Shown here piece by piece: positions 36,414 through 44,948 of a DNA stretch of 64,000 nucleotides (its first letter is position 1; every line of letters starts with the position of its first letter). The stretch is taken from NCBI RefSeq assembly GCF_030295975.1, contig NZ_AP027364.1, positions 868,001 through 932,000 of the forward strand. Direction: 5' to 3'. The notes beneath the pieces were generated by a model that was not told the origin of the DNA, ran no database searches, and worked only from the letters and a program-made list of their open reading frames with translations. This stretch comes from Thalassotalea atypica (GTDB taxonomy: Bacteria > Pseudomonadota > Gammaproteobacteria > Enterobacterales > Alteromonadaceae). A program made the translations under genes and the position numbers.

Positions 36414-37198
36414 TGGAGTTTACTGAGTCAGTCATTAATCAATTTATGGCTGATTTTTTACTGCCATTCTTTCGTGTTTCCTCGCTTATTATGGCGATGA
36501 TTGGCTTGGGGGCGAAAACCATTCCCATGCGTGTGAAACTGTTCCTGTGTTTGTCTATCACAGTAGCAATCATGCCGGCCATCCCGTCGGCACAAGTCGA
36601 TAACTTATTTACTTTTGCAACAGCTCTTTTAGTGGCTCAGCAAATTATCATTGGTGTGCTGATCGGTTTTATGACTGTGATGGTGGTCAATACCTTTACC
36701 CTTGCTGGTCAGATCATTGCGATGCAAACAGGTTTGGGTTTTGCGTCACTAGTTGATCCCGCCAGTGGCACCAGTGTACCGGCGGTGGGGCAATTTTTTC
36801 TTATTCTATCGACATTGCTTTTTTGGGGGCTAGATGGTCACCTTATCTTCCTGCAATTTGTCGTCGCGAGTTTTGATACTATCCCAATTCCAGCGGATAA
36901 CTTTGATACAGCGAAATTTAAAGAAGCAGTAGAATGGGGGCGCTGGATGTTTGCGACCGCGTTATCTTTGGCTATTGCGCCACTGACGGCAATGCTACTG
37001 ATCAATTTTTCATTTGGCATCATGACGCGCGCAGCACCGCAGCTGAACATTTTTGCTATTGGTTTTCCTATTACTATGTGTTCAGGTTTACTGATCATGT
37101 GGTTAACTATGGGCAACTTTATGGTGCATTTTGAATTGCAATGGCAACGTGCCATAGACTTTACATGTCATTTGATCGACTGTAGGACAGTGCCATAA
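36413..37198 (+). CDS. fliR: Flagellar export gate protein FliR
   Basis: FliR is the single-copy subunit that closes the FliP-FliQ helical gate. The 261-residue protein has about six membrane helices and the motifs MQTGLGFASLVDPASGT and APQLNIFAIGFPITM. It overlaps both fliQ and flhB by a single base, so the three are translationally coupled. Confidence 0.96.
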   Translation: MEFTESVINQFMADFLLPFFRVSSLIMAMIGLGAKTIPMRVKLFLCLSITVAIMPAIPSAQVDNLFTFATALLVAQQIIIGVLIGFMTVMVVNTFTLAGQIIAMQTGLGFASLVDPASGTSVPAVGQFFLILSTLLFWGLDGHLIFLQFVVASFDTIPIPADNFDTAKFKEAVEWGRWMFATALSLAIAPLTAMLLINFSFGIMTRAAPQLNIFAIGFPITMCSGLLIMWLTMGNFMVHFELQWQRAIDFTCHLIDCRTVP

Positions 37199-38328
37199 TG
37201 GCTGACTCTGACAGCGGTGAACGCACCGAAGAACCCACGGCCAAAAAGCTATCTGAGGCCAGAAAAAAGGGGCAAATAGCGCGTTCAAAAGAGCTGGGGA
37301 CTTTGTTTGTACTCGTTGGCAGTGCTGTTGGATTAATGTGGGTAGGCTCGTCACTGGTAAATGCTTTATCAAAAGTCATGAAGCGCTTGTTTTCAATCTC
37401 TCGGCAAGAAGCAACGGATATCCATGCTTTAGTGGCGGCAATAAATGAGGTTATTGGTGAACTTGTTGCTCCGTTAGGTTGGCTATTTTTTATCATAATG
37501 CTTGCCGCATTTGTCGGCAATACAATGCTTGGCGGCTTAAGTTTTTCTTGGGAAGCAATGGCGCCTAAAGCCAGTAAGTTATCACCAATAGCTGGATTTA
37601 AACGTATGTTTGGTGTGCAGGCTGCGGTCGAGCTACTTAAATCAATTCTTAAGTTTTTTGTTGTTTTCATCGTTGCTTTCCTATTGCTCAGCGGCTTATT
37701 TGAACAAATCCTAGGGCTTAGTTTAGAAACTATTCCTTCTAATTTCGGTCACGCAGTAAATATGCTGTTGTGGATGTTTTTAACGCTAACAATTTCTTTA
37801 TTTATCATTGCTGTAATTGATGCGCCTTATCAAGTATGGAACCACACTCGCCAGCTTAAAATGACCAAGCAAGAAGTCAAAGATGAAATGAAAAACACGG
37901 AAGGTAATCCTGAAATTAAAGGTCGCATACGACGGACGCAATATGAAATGTCGCAGCGACGTATGATGCAAGACGTGCCTAGTGCAGATGTGATTATCAC
38001 CAACCCGACCCATTACTCCGTGGCGATCAAATACGATACAGCAAGTGGACAAGCACCAGTACTTGTTGCAAAAGGTATCGATCAAATGGCAATACACATT
38101 AGAACCATTGCCAAAGAACATGATATTGAAATACTACAATCGCCGGTGCTTGCGCGTTCGCTTTATTATACAACCGAAGCTAACGAAGAAATCCCAGAAG
38201 AGTTGTTCGCTGCGGTAGCGCAAGTGCTGGCATTTATTTATCAACTTAATGAACACCGAAAAGGAAAAGCAACCCGCCCTAAATCACTGGCTAAAAATTT
38301 ACCTATACCGGATGATTTTCGTTATTAA
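37198..38328 (+). CDS. flhB: Flagellar export switch protein FlhB
   Basis: FlhB controls substrate specificity; autocleavage between N and P in NPTH permits the switch to filament export. The 376-residue protein opens with SGERTEEPTAKKLSEARKKG, has four membrane helices (about 35-205) and shows TNPTHYSVAIKYD with N269-P270 as the cleavage site. It is the last gene of the fliK-flhB operon; a 107-base gap with a sigma-54 promoter follows. Confidence 0.97.
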   Translation: MADSDSGERTEEPTAKKLSEARKKGQIARSKELGTLFVLVGSAVGLMWVGSSLVNALSKVMKRLFSISRQEATDIHALVAAINEVIGELVAPLGWLFFIIMLAAFVGNTMLGGLSFSWEAMAPKASKLSPIAGFKRMFGVQAAVELLKSILKFFVVFIVAFLLLSGLFEQILGLSLETIPSNFGHAVNMLLWMFLTLTISLFIIAVIDAPYQVWNHTRQLKMTKQEVKDEMKNTEGNPEIKGRIRRTQYEMSQRRMMQDVPSADVIITNPTHYSVAIKYDTASGQAPVLVAKGIDQMAIHIRTIAKEHDIEILQSPVLARSLYYTTEANEEIPEELFAAVAQVLAFIYQLNEHRKGKATRPKSLAKNLPIPDDFRY

Positions 38329-38380
38329 CTTTTCTTGTGTTGGTTAATAAATCAGCTGTCGTTCCATAGTAGGCTGACAT

Positions 38381-38396
38381 TGGTCTGGTTATTGCT
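38381..38396 (+). promoter_or_regulatory. Sigma-54 promoter of flhA
   Basis: TGGTCTGGTTATTGCT has exact spacing and a perfect TTGCT -12 element but a divergent -24 (8 of 11). It lies 40 bases upstream of the flhA start; transcription would begin near 38407. Confidence 0.5.
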
Positions 38397-38410
38397 AAAT
38401 TCGTGTTAGT

Positions 38411-38424
38411 GTCAAAAAACTAAC
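38411..38424. promoter_or_regulatory. Weak FleQ/FlrA-type site in the flhA leader
   Basis: GTCAAAAAACTAAC has a full left half-site and 3 of 5 bases of the right (8 of 10). It lies just after the predicted transcription start, the position of FleQ sites at some Pseudomonas flagellar promoters. Weak on its own. Confidence 0.25.
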
Positions 38425-38435
38425 ATAAAGAAGCA

Positions 38436-40538
38436 ATGCAGTTATTAGCTAATTTTTCCCAGTTTAATAAAAGTAAGTTCCATCACTTATCGGGTGTTGG
38501 TACGCCACTGTTGATCATAGCGATATTAGGTATGGTCGTGCTTCCCATGCCTGCATTCTTACTCGATATTTTATTTTCGTTCAATATAGCGTTAGCGCTG
38601 GTTGTACTACTGATCACTGTCTATACCCTTAAGCCATTGGAGTTTGGCTCGTTTCCGGCCGTATTGCTTATCGCAACTATCTTACGCTTGGCGTTGAACG
38701 TGGCCAGTACACGTGTGGTATTACTTGAAGGCCACGAAGGACCAGATGCCGCGGGCAAAGTAATTGAAGCGTTTGGCTCGGTAGTTATTGGGGGAAACTA
38801 TGCCGTTGGTTTAGTCGTCTTCTTGATCTTAATCATCATCAACTTCATGGTTGTCACAAAAGGTGCAGGGCGCATATCAGAAGTAACAGCACGTTTTACC
38901 TTGGATGCTATGCCAGGTAAACAAATGGCGATAGATGCGGACTTAAACGCAGGTTTTATTTCTCAAGAACAAGCACGAGAGCGTCGTATTGAAGTGACCA
39001 GTGAAGCGGATTTTTATGGTTCGATGGATGGTGCCAGTAAATTTGTAAAAGGCGACGCCATTGCAGGCATCTTAATTTTATTCATCAACATTATTGGTGG
39101 CCTAGTCATCGGTATGGTGCAGCATGATTTAAACTTTGACTCAGCAGTTGAAATTTATACCTTACTGACCATTGGGGATGGCTTAGTAGCACAAATACCT
39201 GGCCTATTGCTCTCTGTCGGTACCGCAATCGTTGTCACACGCCAAAATACCTCGCAAGATATGGGTGAGCAAGTCAGTGCTCAGCTTGGACAAGTTAAGT
39301 CACTATATATTGCGGCGGGTGTGATGTTTGTCATGGGCATAGTTCCAGGCATGCCACATTTAGCCTTCCTATTTTTCGCTTTTACTATCGGTGGTAGCGC
39401 TTTTTATATCAGTAAAAAGAAAGTGAAGAATGAGGAGTTGCAAGCAGCTAAAGAACAAGAAGATAAAGTACAAGCAGAGCAACAAAGCGCAGAAGTAAAA
39501 GAGTTAAGTTGGGACGATGTTAATCATGTCGATATTATTGGTCTTGAAATTGGTTACCGCTTAATTCCCTTGGTTGATAAATCCCAAGGTGGTGAGTTAC
39601 TGAATCGTATTAAAGGCGTGCGTAAAAAATTGTCACAAGAATTTGGCTTTTTAGTGCCAGCGGTACATATTCGAGACAATTTAGATTTAGAACCAAATAC
39701 ATATCAAATTTCATTAATGGGAGTAACCGTTGGGGAAGCTGAGATCAGGCATGATCATGAGCTTGCCATCAACCCTGGTCAAGTCTTTGGTAATTTAGAT
39801 GGCATTGTCACGAAAGACCCTGCATTTGGTTTAGATGCTGTATGGATAAAGCAATCGCAACGAGAACATGCGCAATCACTCGGCTATACCGTTGTTGATG
39901 CAGCTACAGTACTTGCGACACATTTAAGTCAAATACTGACCAATAATGCCTCTCAATTAATGGGTCACGAAGAAGTGCAAAACTTACTTGATATGCTGGG
40001 TAAAACTTATCCTAAATTAGTAGAAGGGCTGATCCCAGACACATTAAGTTTAGGCACTATAGTTAAAGTATTACAAAACTTGATGAATGAAGGTGTTGCC
40101 GTTAGGGACATGCGCAGTATCGTCCAAACCCTAGTTGAGTACGGGCCTAAGAGTCAAGATCCTGAAGTGTTAACCGCTGCTGTTCGCATCTCGTTACGCA
40201 AATTTATTGTCCAAGACCTTGTTGGACCTGCTCTTGAAGTACCTGTCATAACTTTGTCACCAGAGCTGGAACAGATGTTGCATCAGTCAATGCAAATGGC
40301 AGGTGATGATGGTGCAGGTATTGAACCTGGTTTAGCTGAAAGGTTACAGAAATCATTAACTGATGGCGCACAAGGCCAAGAACTAGCAGGCGATACCCCG
40401 ATCTTACTGACATCAGGTATTTTAAGAACTGTGCTAGCTAAATTTGTTAAATATACCATCCCAAGTTTACGAGTTATTTCTTATCAGGAAATACCGGATG
40501 ATAAACAAATTAAAATTGTCAGCGCTATTGGACAGTAA
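38436..40538 (+). CDS. flhA: Flagellar export gate protein FlhA
   Basis: FlhA is the nonameric export motor that binds chaperone-substrate complexes. The 700-residue protein has eight membrane helices in about 1-330, the conserved FHIPEP-type segment near FVKGDAIAGILILFINIIGG, and a large cytoplasmic domain (about 345-700) with DVNHVDIIGLEIGYRLIPLV. It heads the flhA-flhF-flhG-fliA group. Confidence 0.97.
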   Translation: MQLLANFSQFNKSKFHHLSGVGTPLLIIAILGMVVLPMPAFLLDILFSFNIALALVVLLITVYTLKPLEFGSFPAVLLIATILRLALNVASTRVVLLEGHEGPDAAGKVIEAFGSVVIGGNYAVGLVVFLILIIINFMVVTKGAGRISEVTARFTLDAMPGKQMAIDADLNAGFISQEQARERRIEVTSEADFYGSMDGASKFVKGDAIAGILILFINIIGGLVIGMVQHDLNFDSAVEIYTLLTIGDGLVAQIPGLLLSVGTAIVVTRQNTSQDMGEQVSAQLGQVKSLYIAAGVMFVMGIVPGMPHLAFLFFAFTIGGSAFYISKKKVKNEELQAAKEQEDKVQAEQQSAEVKELSWDDVNHVDIIGLEIGYRLIPLVDKSQGGELLNRIKGVRKKLSQEFGFLVPAVHIRDNLDLEPNTYQISLMGVTVGEAEIRHDHELAINPGQVFGNLDGIVTKDPAFGLDAVWIKQSQREHAQSLGYTVVDAATVLATHLSQILTNNASQLMGHEEVQNLLDMLGKTYPKLVEGLIPDTLSLGTIVKVLQNLMNEGVAVRDMRSIVQTLVEYGPKSQDPEVLTAAVRISLRKFIVQDLVGPALEVPVITLSPELEQMLHQSMQMAGDDGAGIEPGLAERLQKSLTDGAQGQELAGDTPILLTSGILRTVLAKFVKYTIPSLRVISYQEIPDDKQIKIVSAIGQ

Positions 40539-40577
40539 CCGTAGTCATCGCCGAATTTGCCGCAGTAACTAGAATGA

Positions 40578-40597
40578 GTTTGACAAGAATGTCAAAC
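40578..40597 (+). promoter_or_regulatory. Hairpin directly before the flhF ribosome site
   Basis: A perfect 8-bp stem GTTTGACA / TGTCAAAC encloses a 4-base AGAA loop and ends one base before the AGAGGAGGT ribosome site of flhF. In mRNA it could affect ribosome access or 5'-end stability and so set the FlhF level. No T tract follows, so it is not a terminator. Confidence 0.5.
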
Positions 40598-40610
40598 AGA
40601 GGAGGTATCA

Positions 40611-42137
40611 GTGAAAATTAGACGATTCGTAGCCAGTGACATGCGTACGGCGTTAACTCAAATCAAAGAAGAGTTAGGACCAGACGCGGTAATTATGTCG
40701 AATAAAAAGATACCTGAAGGCGTTGAACTAATGGCCGCTGTTGATTATGGACAAGCTGTAGCTCAACCCGAGCAGGCGACAAGTGCTAAACAACAAGAGT
40801 CAACGGCTGCTCAGACCAAACCACAGCAAATTATGGCAGATGATACCGTCAATTTAAGCTCTCAGCCTCAAGCGACGATGAAGAGTAAAACACCGAAAAC
40901 TGATACTTTACAAGCCTTGCTAGATCGCAAAGTACAAATGCAAAATCAACAGCAAGCAGCATCGACTCAGGCGGCTACTGAAACGAAAAAATACACAGGT
41001 AATAATCCACAAGTAGGTGGTCAATTGTCTGGACAAACGCCGACCAATTCAATTGAAGAGCAATTCAAAAGCTTTACCGAACGATTAGCACAATCGGCGC
41101 AAGACTCAGACAATGAGCATCTAGATAATTCACAATCACAGCTTACAAATGATGAGTCAATCGGCGAGATCAAAAATACAGTTTCGTCATCTGCCACAGT
41201 AAACATGGGTGATTTTAATAAGATGAAAGAAGAAATGGCTTCCATTCGTCAATTATTAGAGCATCAAGTGTCCGGTTTAATGTGGCAGGACATGGCGCAA
41301 CGAGATCCTAGCAGAGCATTGCTGACGAATAAGTTAATGGAAATAGGCATTAGTGAGCAAATTGCTGATCAAGTGGCAGGTTACGTGCCAGCTCAAGCCT
41401 CTGAAGCTCAAGCCTTACAACACGCACTGTCGTTATTGTCGCAACAGCTCAATACCACACAAAACGATATTATAAAACGTGGTGGAGTTATCTCATTAGT
41501 TGGCCCAACAGGAGTAGGGAAAACGACAACTGTGGCAAAACTAGCGGCTAAATTTGCACAATTGCATGGTGCAGAGCATGTGGCACTAATCTCAACGGAC
41601 ACATACCGCATTGGTGGATTTCAACAACTCGAAACCTACGGTAAAATTATTGGTTGTCAGGTAAAACTTGCTAAAGATGCTTCGTCACTAGAGCAAATCC
41701 TGTCTGCTTTTTCGAACAAGAAATTAGTCTTAATTGACACGGCTGGTATGGGCCAACGCGATTTGCGTTTGGCAGAGCATTTGTCTTCTTTGGTTAGCAA
41801 TTCAAGAGTGCGGATCAGAAACTACCTAGTTCTGTCAGCGAATACTCAGGCCAATGTAATGCAAGAAAACGTTGAAAGGTTTAAGAAAATTCCACTTTGT
41901 GGCTGTATTTATACTAAGCTAGATGAAAGTTTAAGTATTGGTGAGATTATCTCGACATCAATACAAAATGGTTTGCCAATCGGCTATCTAACCGATGGAC
42001 AGCGTGTACCAGAGGATATTAAGGTTGCAAATGCTGGAAAATTAGTTAGTCTTGCAGAGAAAATGGCAAGCAAGTCATTAATTAAGAATTCAATGAACTC
42101 GCGAATGGTGTTAAAGTCAGCCCCAGCTATTAGCTAA
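40611..42137 (+). CDS. flhF: Polar flagellum placement GTPase FlhF
   Basis: FlhF is an SRP-type GTPase that recruits FliF to the cell pole. The 508-residue protein starts at GTG behind a very strong ribosome site. The N-terminal B domain begins KIRRFVASDMRTALTQIKEE. A Gln-rich disordered linker covers about 45-200. The NG domain has G1 GPTGVGKTTT (about 298-307), DTYRIGGFQQL (about 329-339), DTAGM and YTKLDES. It is followed by its partner flhG after 18 bases. Confidence 0.96.
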   Translation: MKIRRFVASDMRTALTQIKEELGPDAVIMSNKKIPEGVELMAAVDYGQAVAQPEQATSAKQQESTAAQTKPQQIMADDTVNLSSQPQATMKSKTPKTDTLQALLDRKVQMQNQQQAASTQAATETKKYTGNNPQVGGQLSGQTPTNSIEEQFKSFTERLAQSAQDSDNEHLDNSQSQLTNDESIGEIKNTVSSSATVNMGDFNKMKEEMASIRQLLEHQVSGLMWQDMAQRDPSRALLTNKLMEIGISEQIADQVAGYVPAQASEAQALQHALSLLSQQLNTTQNDIIKRGGVISLVGPTGVGKTTTVAKLAAKFAQLHGAEHVALISTDTYRIGGFQQLETYGKIIGCQVKLAKDASSLEQILSAFSNKKLVLIDTAGMGQRDLRLAEHLSSLVSNSRVRIRNYLVLSANTQANVMQENVERFKKIPLCGCIYTKLDESLSIGEIISTSIQNGLPIGYLTDGQRVPEDIKVANAGKLVSLAEKMASKSLIKNSMNSRMVLKSAPAIS

Positions 42138-42155
42138 AATTTTGAGAAGTTGTAA

Positions 42156-42998
42156 ATGTTAGACCAAGCGAGTGGCTTAAGAAGAATGCAAGATTTGAAA
42201 CAAATTAAAGTTATAGCCGTTTCCGGTGGTAAAGGTGGTGTAGGTAAAACTAACGTATCACTGAATACATCAATCGCGTTAGCTCAAGCTGGCAAACGCG
42301 TTTTAGTTCTCGATGCGGATTTAGGTTTAGCCAATGTTGATGTGATGTTAGGGTTGAGAGTTCAACGTAATATTTCTCATGTTTTAAGTGGTGAGTGTGA
42401 GTTAGATGACATCATCATAGAAGGCCCAAGCGGTATAAAAATAATTCCCGCAACGTCTGGCTCCCAATCTATGGTGGATTTAACACCAGCAGAGCATGCA
42501 GGCTTGATTCGCGCATTTAGCGAGTTAAAAACTGAATTTGATATCTTAATAGTAGATACGGCAGCAGGTATTTCTGACATGGTACTGAGTTTTTCTCGGG
42601 CCGCACAAGATGTTATGTTAGTCGTATGCGATGAGCCTACATCAATTACCGATTGCTATGCCCTAATGAAGCTCCTGAGTCGCGACCATGGTGTGTTTAA
42701 ATTCAAAGTTGTTGCTAATATGGTACGTAGTCAACGTGAAGGTCAACAGCTTTTCGGTAAATTAACTAAAGTTACGGATCGTTTTTTAGATGTGGCCTTA
42801 GAGCTAGTAGCCATCATTCCATTTGATGAAAATATTAGAAAGTCCGTACGAAAGCAAAAAGTGATTGTTGAAGCGTTTCCCGCTTCTCCTGCGGCTATGG
42901 CGTTTAAAGATTTAGCAAATAAAGTCTGTAAATGGCCTATACCCCATCAGCCGTCAGGTCACTTAGAGTTTTTTATCGAACAATTGTTAGAACAATAG
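42156..42998 (+). CDS. flhG: Flagellar number regulator FlhG (FleN/MinD-type ATPase)
   Basis: FlhG limits flagellar number to one by antagonising FlhF and FlrA. The 280-residue MinD/ParA-type protein has the N-terminal DQAxGLRR motif (DQASGLRRM) that stimulates FlhF GTPase, the deviant Walker A SGGKGGVGKTN (about 23-33) and VLDADLGLANVDVMLGLR. A C-terminal amphipathic membrane helix lies near the end (LEFFIEQLLEQ). Confidence 0.95.
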   Translation: MLDQASGLRRMQDLKQIKVIAVSGGKGGVGKTNVSLNTSIALAQAGKRVLVLDADLGLANVDVMLGLRVQRNISHVLSGECELDDIIIEGPSGIKIIPATSGSQSMVDLTPAEHAGLIRAFSELKTEFDILIVDTAAGISDMVLSFSRAAQDVMLVVCDEPTSITDCYALMKLLSRDHGVFKFKVVANMVRSQREGQQLFGKLTKVTDRFLDVALELVAIIPFDENIRKSVRKQKVIVEAFPASPAAMAFKDLANKVCKWPIPHQPSGHLEFFIEQLLEQ

Positions 42999-43019
42999 TT
43001 TGTTACCCTCGGAGCTATA

Positions 43020-43739
43020 GTGGCTAAAACCAATGCATATAGTAACCAAACCGATAAGTCTGCCTTATTAGAGCAACATACTGTTTTAGTAAAACGCATC
43101 GCTTACCACCTATTGGCACGCCTACCTGCAAGTGTTCAAGTAGAAGATTTAATTCAATCCGGCATGATTGGCTTGTTTGAAGCTGCAACCAACTTTGATT
43201 GTAGCAAAGGCGCCAGTTTTGAAACCTTCGCAGGTATTCGTATTCGCGGTGCTATGCTTGATGAAATAAGGAAAGGGGATTGGACCCCACGCTCCGTTCA
43301 CAAAAACAGTCGTATGGTCAGTGATGCCATCAGAAGTTTAGAAGCTCAATATGGTCGAGATGTTTCAGATAGTGAAGTTGCTGAAAAACTTGAAATTTCG
43401 TTAAATGAATACCATCATATTCTTAATGAAGTCAGTGCTGGCAAAATAATTGGCATTGAAGACTTAGGGGTCAGTGATGATTCGATTAATTATGAACACA
43501 GCTACAAAGTAGACGACCCTTATCAATCAATTGAGCAAATAGTTTTTAAAAAAAAGTTAACAGAATGCATTTCGACTTTACCTGAGCGAGAAGCTTTAGT
43601 ACTGTCACTGTATTATGATGAAGAGCTTAATTTACGGGAAATAGGACAAGTTCTTGACGTAAGTGAGTCAAGAGTGAGTCAAATACATAGTCAAGCCATG
43701 CATCGATTAAAAGCACGTATGCAATCTTGGCAAAGTTAA
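43020..43739 (+). CDS. fliA: Flagellar sigma factor FliA (sigma-28)
   Basis: FliA directs transcription of late genes such as flagellin and chemotaxis genes. The 239-residue protein starts at GTG behind CGGAG. Region 2 includes VKRIAYHLLARLPASVQVED and DLIQSGMIGLFEA; region 4 ends with LREIGQVLDVSESRVSQIH. It is controlled in related bacteria by FlgM export; flgM is not in this window. It is followed by cheY after 45 bases. Confidence 0.96.
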   Translation: MAKTNAYSNQTDKSALLEQHTVLVKRIAYHLLARLPASVQVEDLIQSGMIGLFEAATNFDCSKGASFETFAGIRIRGAMLDEIRKGDWTPRSVHKNSRMVSDAIRSLEAQYGRDVSDSEVAEKLEISLNEYHHILNEVSAGKIIGIEDLGVSDDSINYEHSYKVDDPYQSIEQIVFKKKLTECISTLPEREALVLSLYYDEELNLREIGQVLDVSESRVSQIHSQAMHRLKARMQSWQS

Positions 43740-43784
43740 GTAGAATAAGAAGTTATAGTTACTTGTTAATATCCGGAGGATGTC

Positions 43785-44168
43785 TTGGATAAAAATATGA
43801 AAGTACTTGTTGTTGATGACTTTTCAACCATGAGACGAATTGTAAAAAATTTATTACGTGATTTAGGTTTTACTAATATTCAAGAAGCAGATGATGGCAG
43901 CACTGCCTTACCAATGTTACAAGGCGGTGACTTTGATTTTGTCGTGACCGACTGGAACATGCCAGGCATGCAAGGTATAGATCTACTCAAAGCTATTCGT
44001 GCTGACGAAAAATTAGCACACATACCTGTTTTGCTTATTACTGCTGAAGCTAAGAAAGAGCAAATTGTGATGGCCGCTCAAGCGGGTGTTAACGGTTATA
44101 TTGTTAAGCCGTTCACCGCTGCAACATTGAAAGAAAAATTAGATAAAATTTTTGAACGTTTAGGCTAA
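43785..44168 (+). CDS. cheY: Chemotaxis response regulator CheY
   Basis: CheY carries the phosphoryl group from CheA to the FliM switch. The single receiver domain has acidic D11/D12, phospho-acceptor D56 (VTDWNMPG), T in LLITAEA and K in IVKPF. The TTG at 43785 is preferred (127 residues) because the strong GGAGG at 43775-43779 is 5 bases upstream; an ATG four codons later is too far from it. It is followed by cheZ after 26 bases. Confidence 0.96.
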   Translation: MDKNMKVLVVDDFSTMRRIVKNLLRDLGFTNIQEADDGSTALPMLQGGDFDFVVTDWNMPGMQGIDLLKAIRADEKLAHIPVLLITAEAKKEQIVMAAQAGVNGYIVKPFTAATLKEKLDKIFERLG

Positions 44169-44194
44169 CCGCAACATAAGCGTGAGGGAATTCT

Positions 44195-44935
44195 ATGAGT
44201 AATAATCCTAGCGGTAGAGTTACGTTAGAGCAAGCCAAGTTGATGGTCGAATATCTAGAAAACGGCCAACAAGATGAAGCTGACAAAATGATATCGGATC
44301 TTCAAAGTCCTATACATTCAGAACTTTTTGCCGAAATCGGAAAATTAACGCGTCAATTACATGACTCGATGAGTAATTTTCAAATTGATTCTCGATTGAG
44401 CGACCTAGCTAATGCCGATATTCCTGACGCTAAAGAACGCTTAACCTACGTTATTAGCCGTACTGAAGATGCGGCTAACAAAACGATGGACGCGGTCGAA
44501 TCAATTTTCCCTGTGGTTGATAATATTCAACAGCAAATCAAAACGGTCAATCCATTGTGGATTAAATTAATGCACAATGATTTGGATTTAGGTGAATTTA
44601 AAAACCTATGTCTAGATATCGATAAACTGTTAAAAACAACAGGTACGGAAACTGAAAAAGTACATGCATTAATGACTGATGTACTGATGGCGCAAGATTT
44701 TCAAGATTTAACCGGACAAGTTATTCGAAAAGTTATTGACCTTGTTATCGAAGTTGAAGAAAGCTTGATTAATATGCTGACCATGTTTGGCGTAACAGAA
44801 GAAGAGCAGAAAAAAGCTAAGCTCAAAACAGGGGATAACCTTGTAGAAGGGCCAATTGTAAATACTGAAGACAGAGATGATGTTGTCGCTGATCAAGACG
44901 ATGTTGACGATCTCTTATCTAGTTTAGGATTTTAG
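44195..44935 (+). CDS. cheZ: CheY-P phosphatase CheZ
   Basis: CheZ removes phosphate from CheY. The 246-residue long-helix protein has the active segment MAQDFQDLTGQVI with D171 and Q175 matching the E. coli catalytic pair. The C-terminal acidic tail ends in DDVDDLLSSLGF, the CheY-binding peptide. A GTGAGGGA ribosome site precedes the ATG. It precedes cheA by 13 bases. Confidence 0.95.
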   Translation: MSNNPSGRVTLEQAKLMVEYLENGQQDEADKMISDLQSPIHSELFAEIGKLTRQLHDSMSNFQIDSRLSDLANADIPDAKERLTYVISRTEDAANKTMDAVESIFPVVDNIQQQIKTVNPLWIKLMHNDLDLGEFKNLCLDIDKLLKTTGTETEKVHALMTDVLMAQDFQDLTGQVIRKVIDLVIEVEESLINMLTMFGVTEEEQKKAKLKTGDNLVEGPIVNTEDRDDVVADQDDVDDLLSSLGF

Positions 44936-44948
44936 CGGGAGTTAGTGC

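Noticed and set aside
37161-37670. Antisense open frame of 169 codons across fliR/flhB
   Set aside because: It lies opposite two strongly conserved export genes with intact motifs; no independent evidence of coding.
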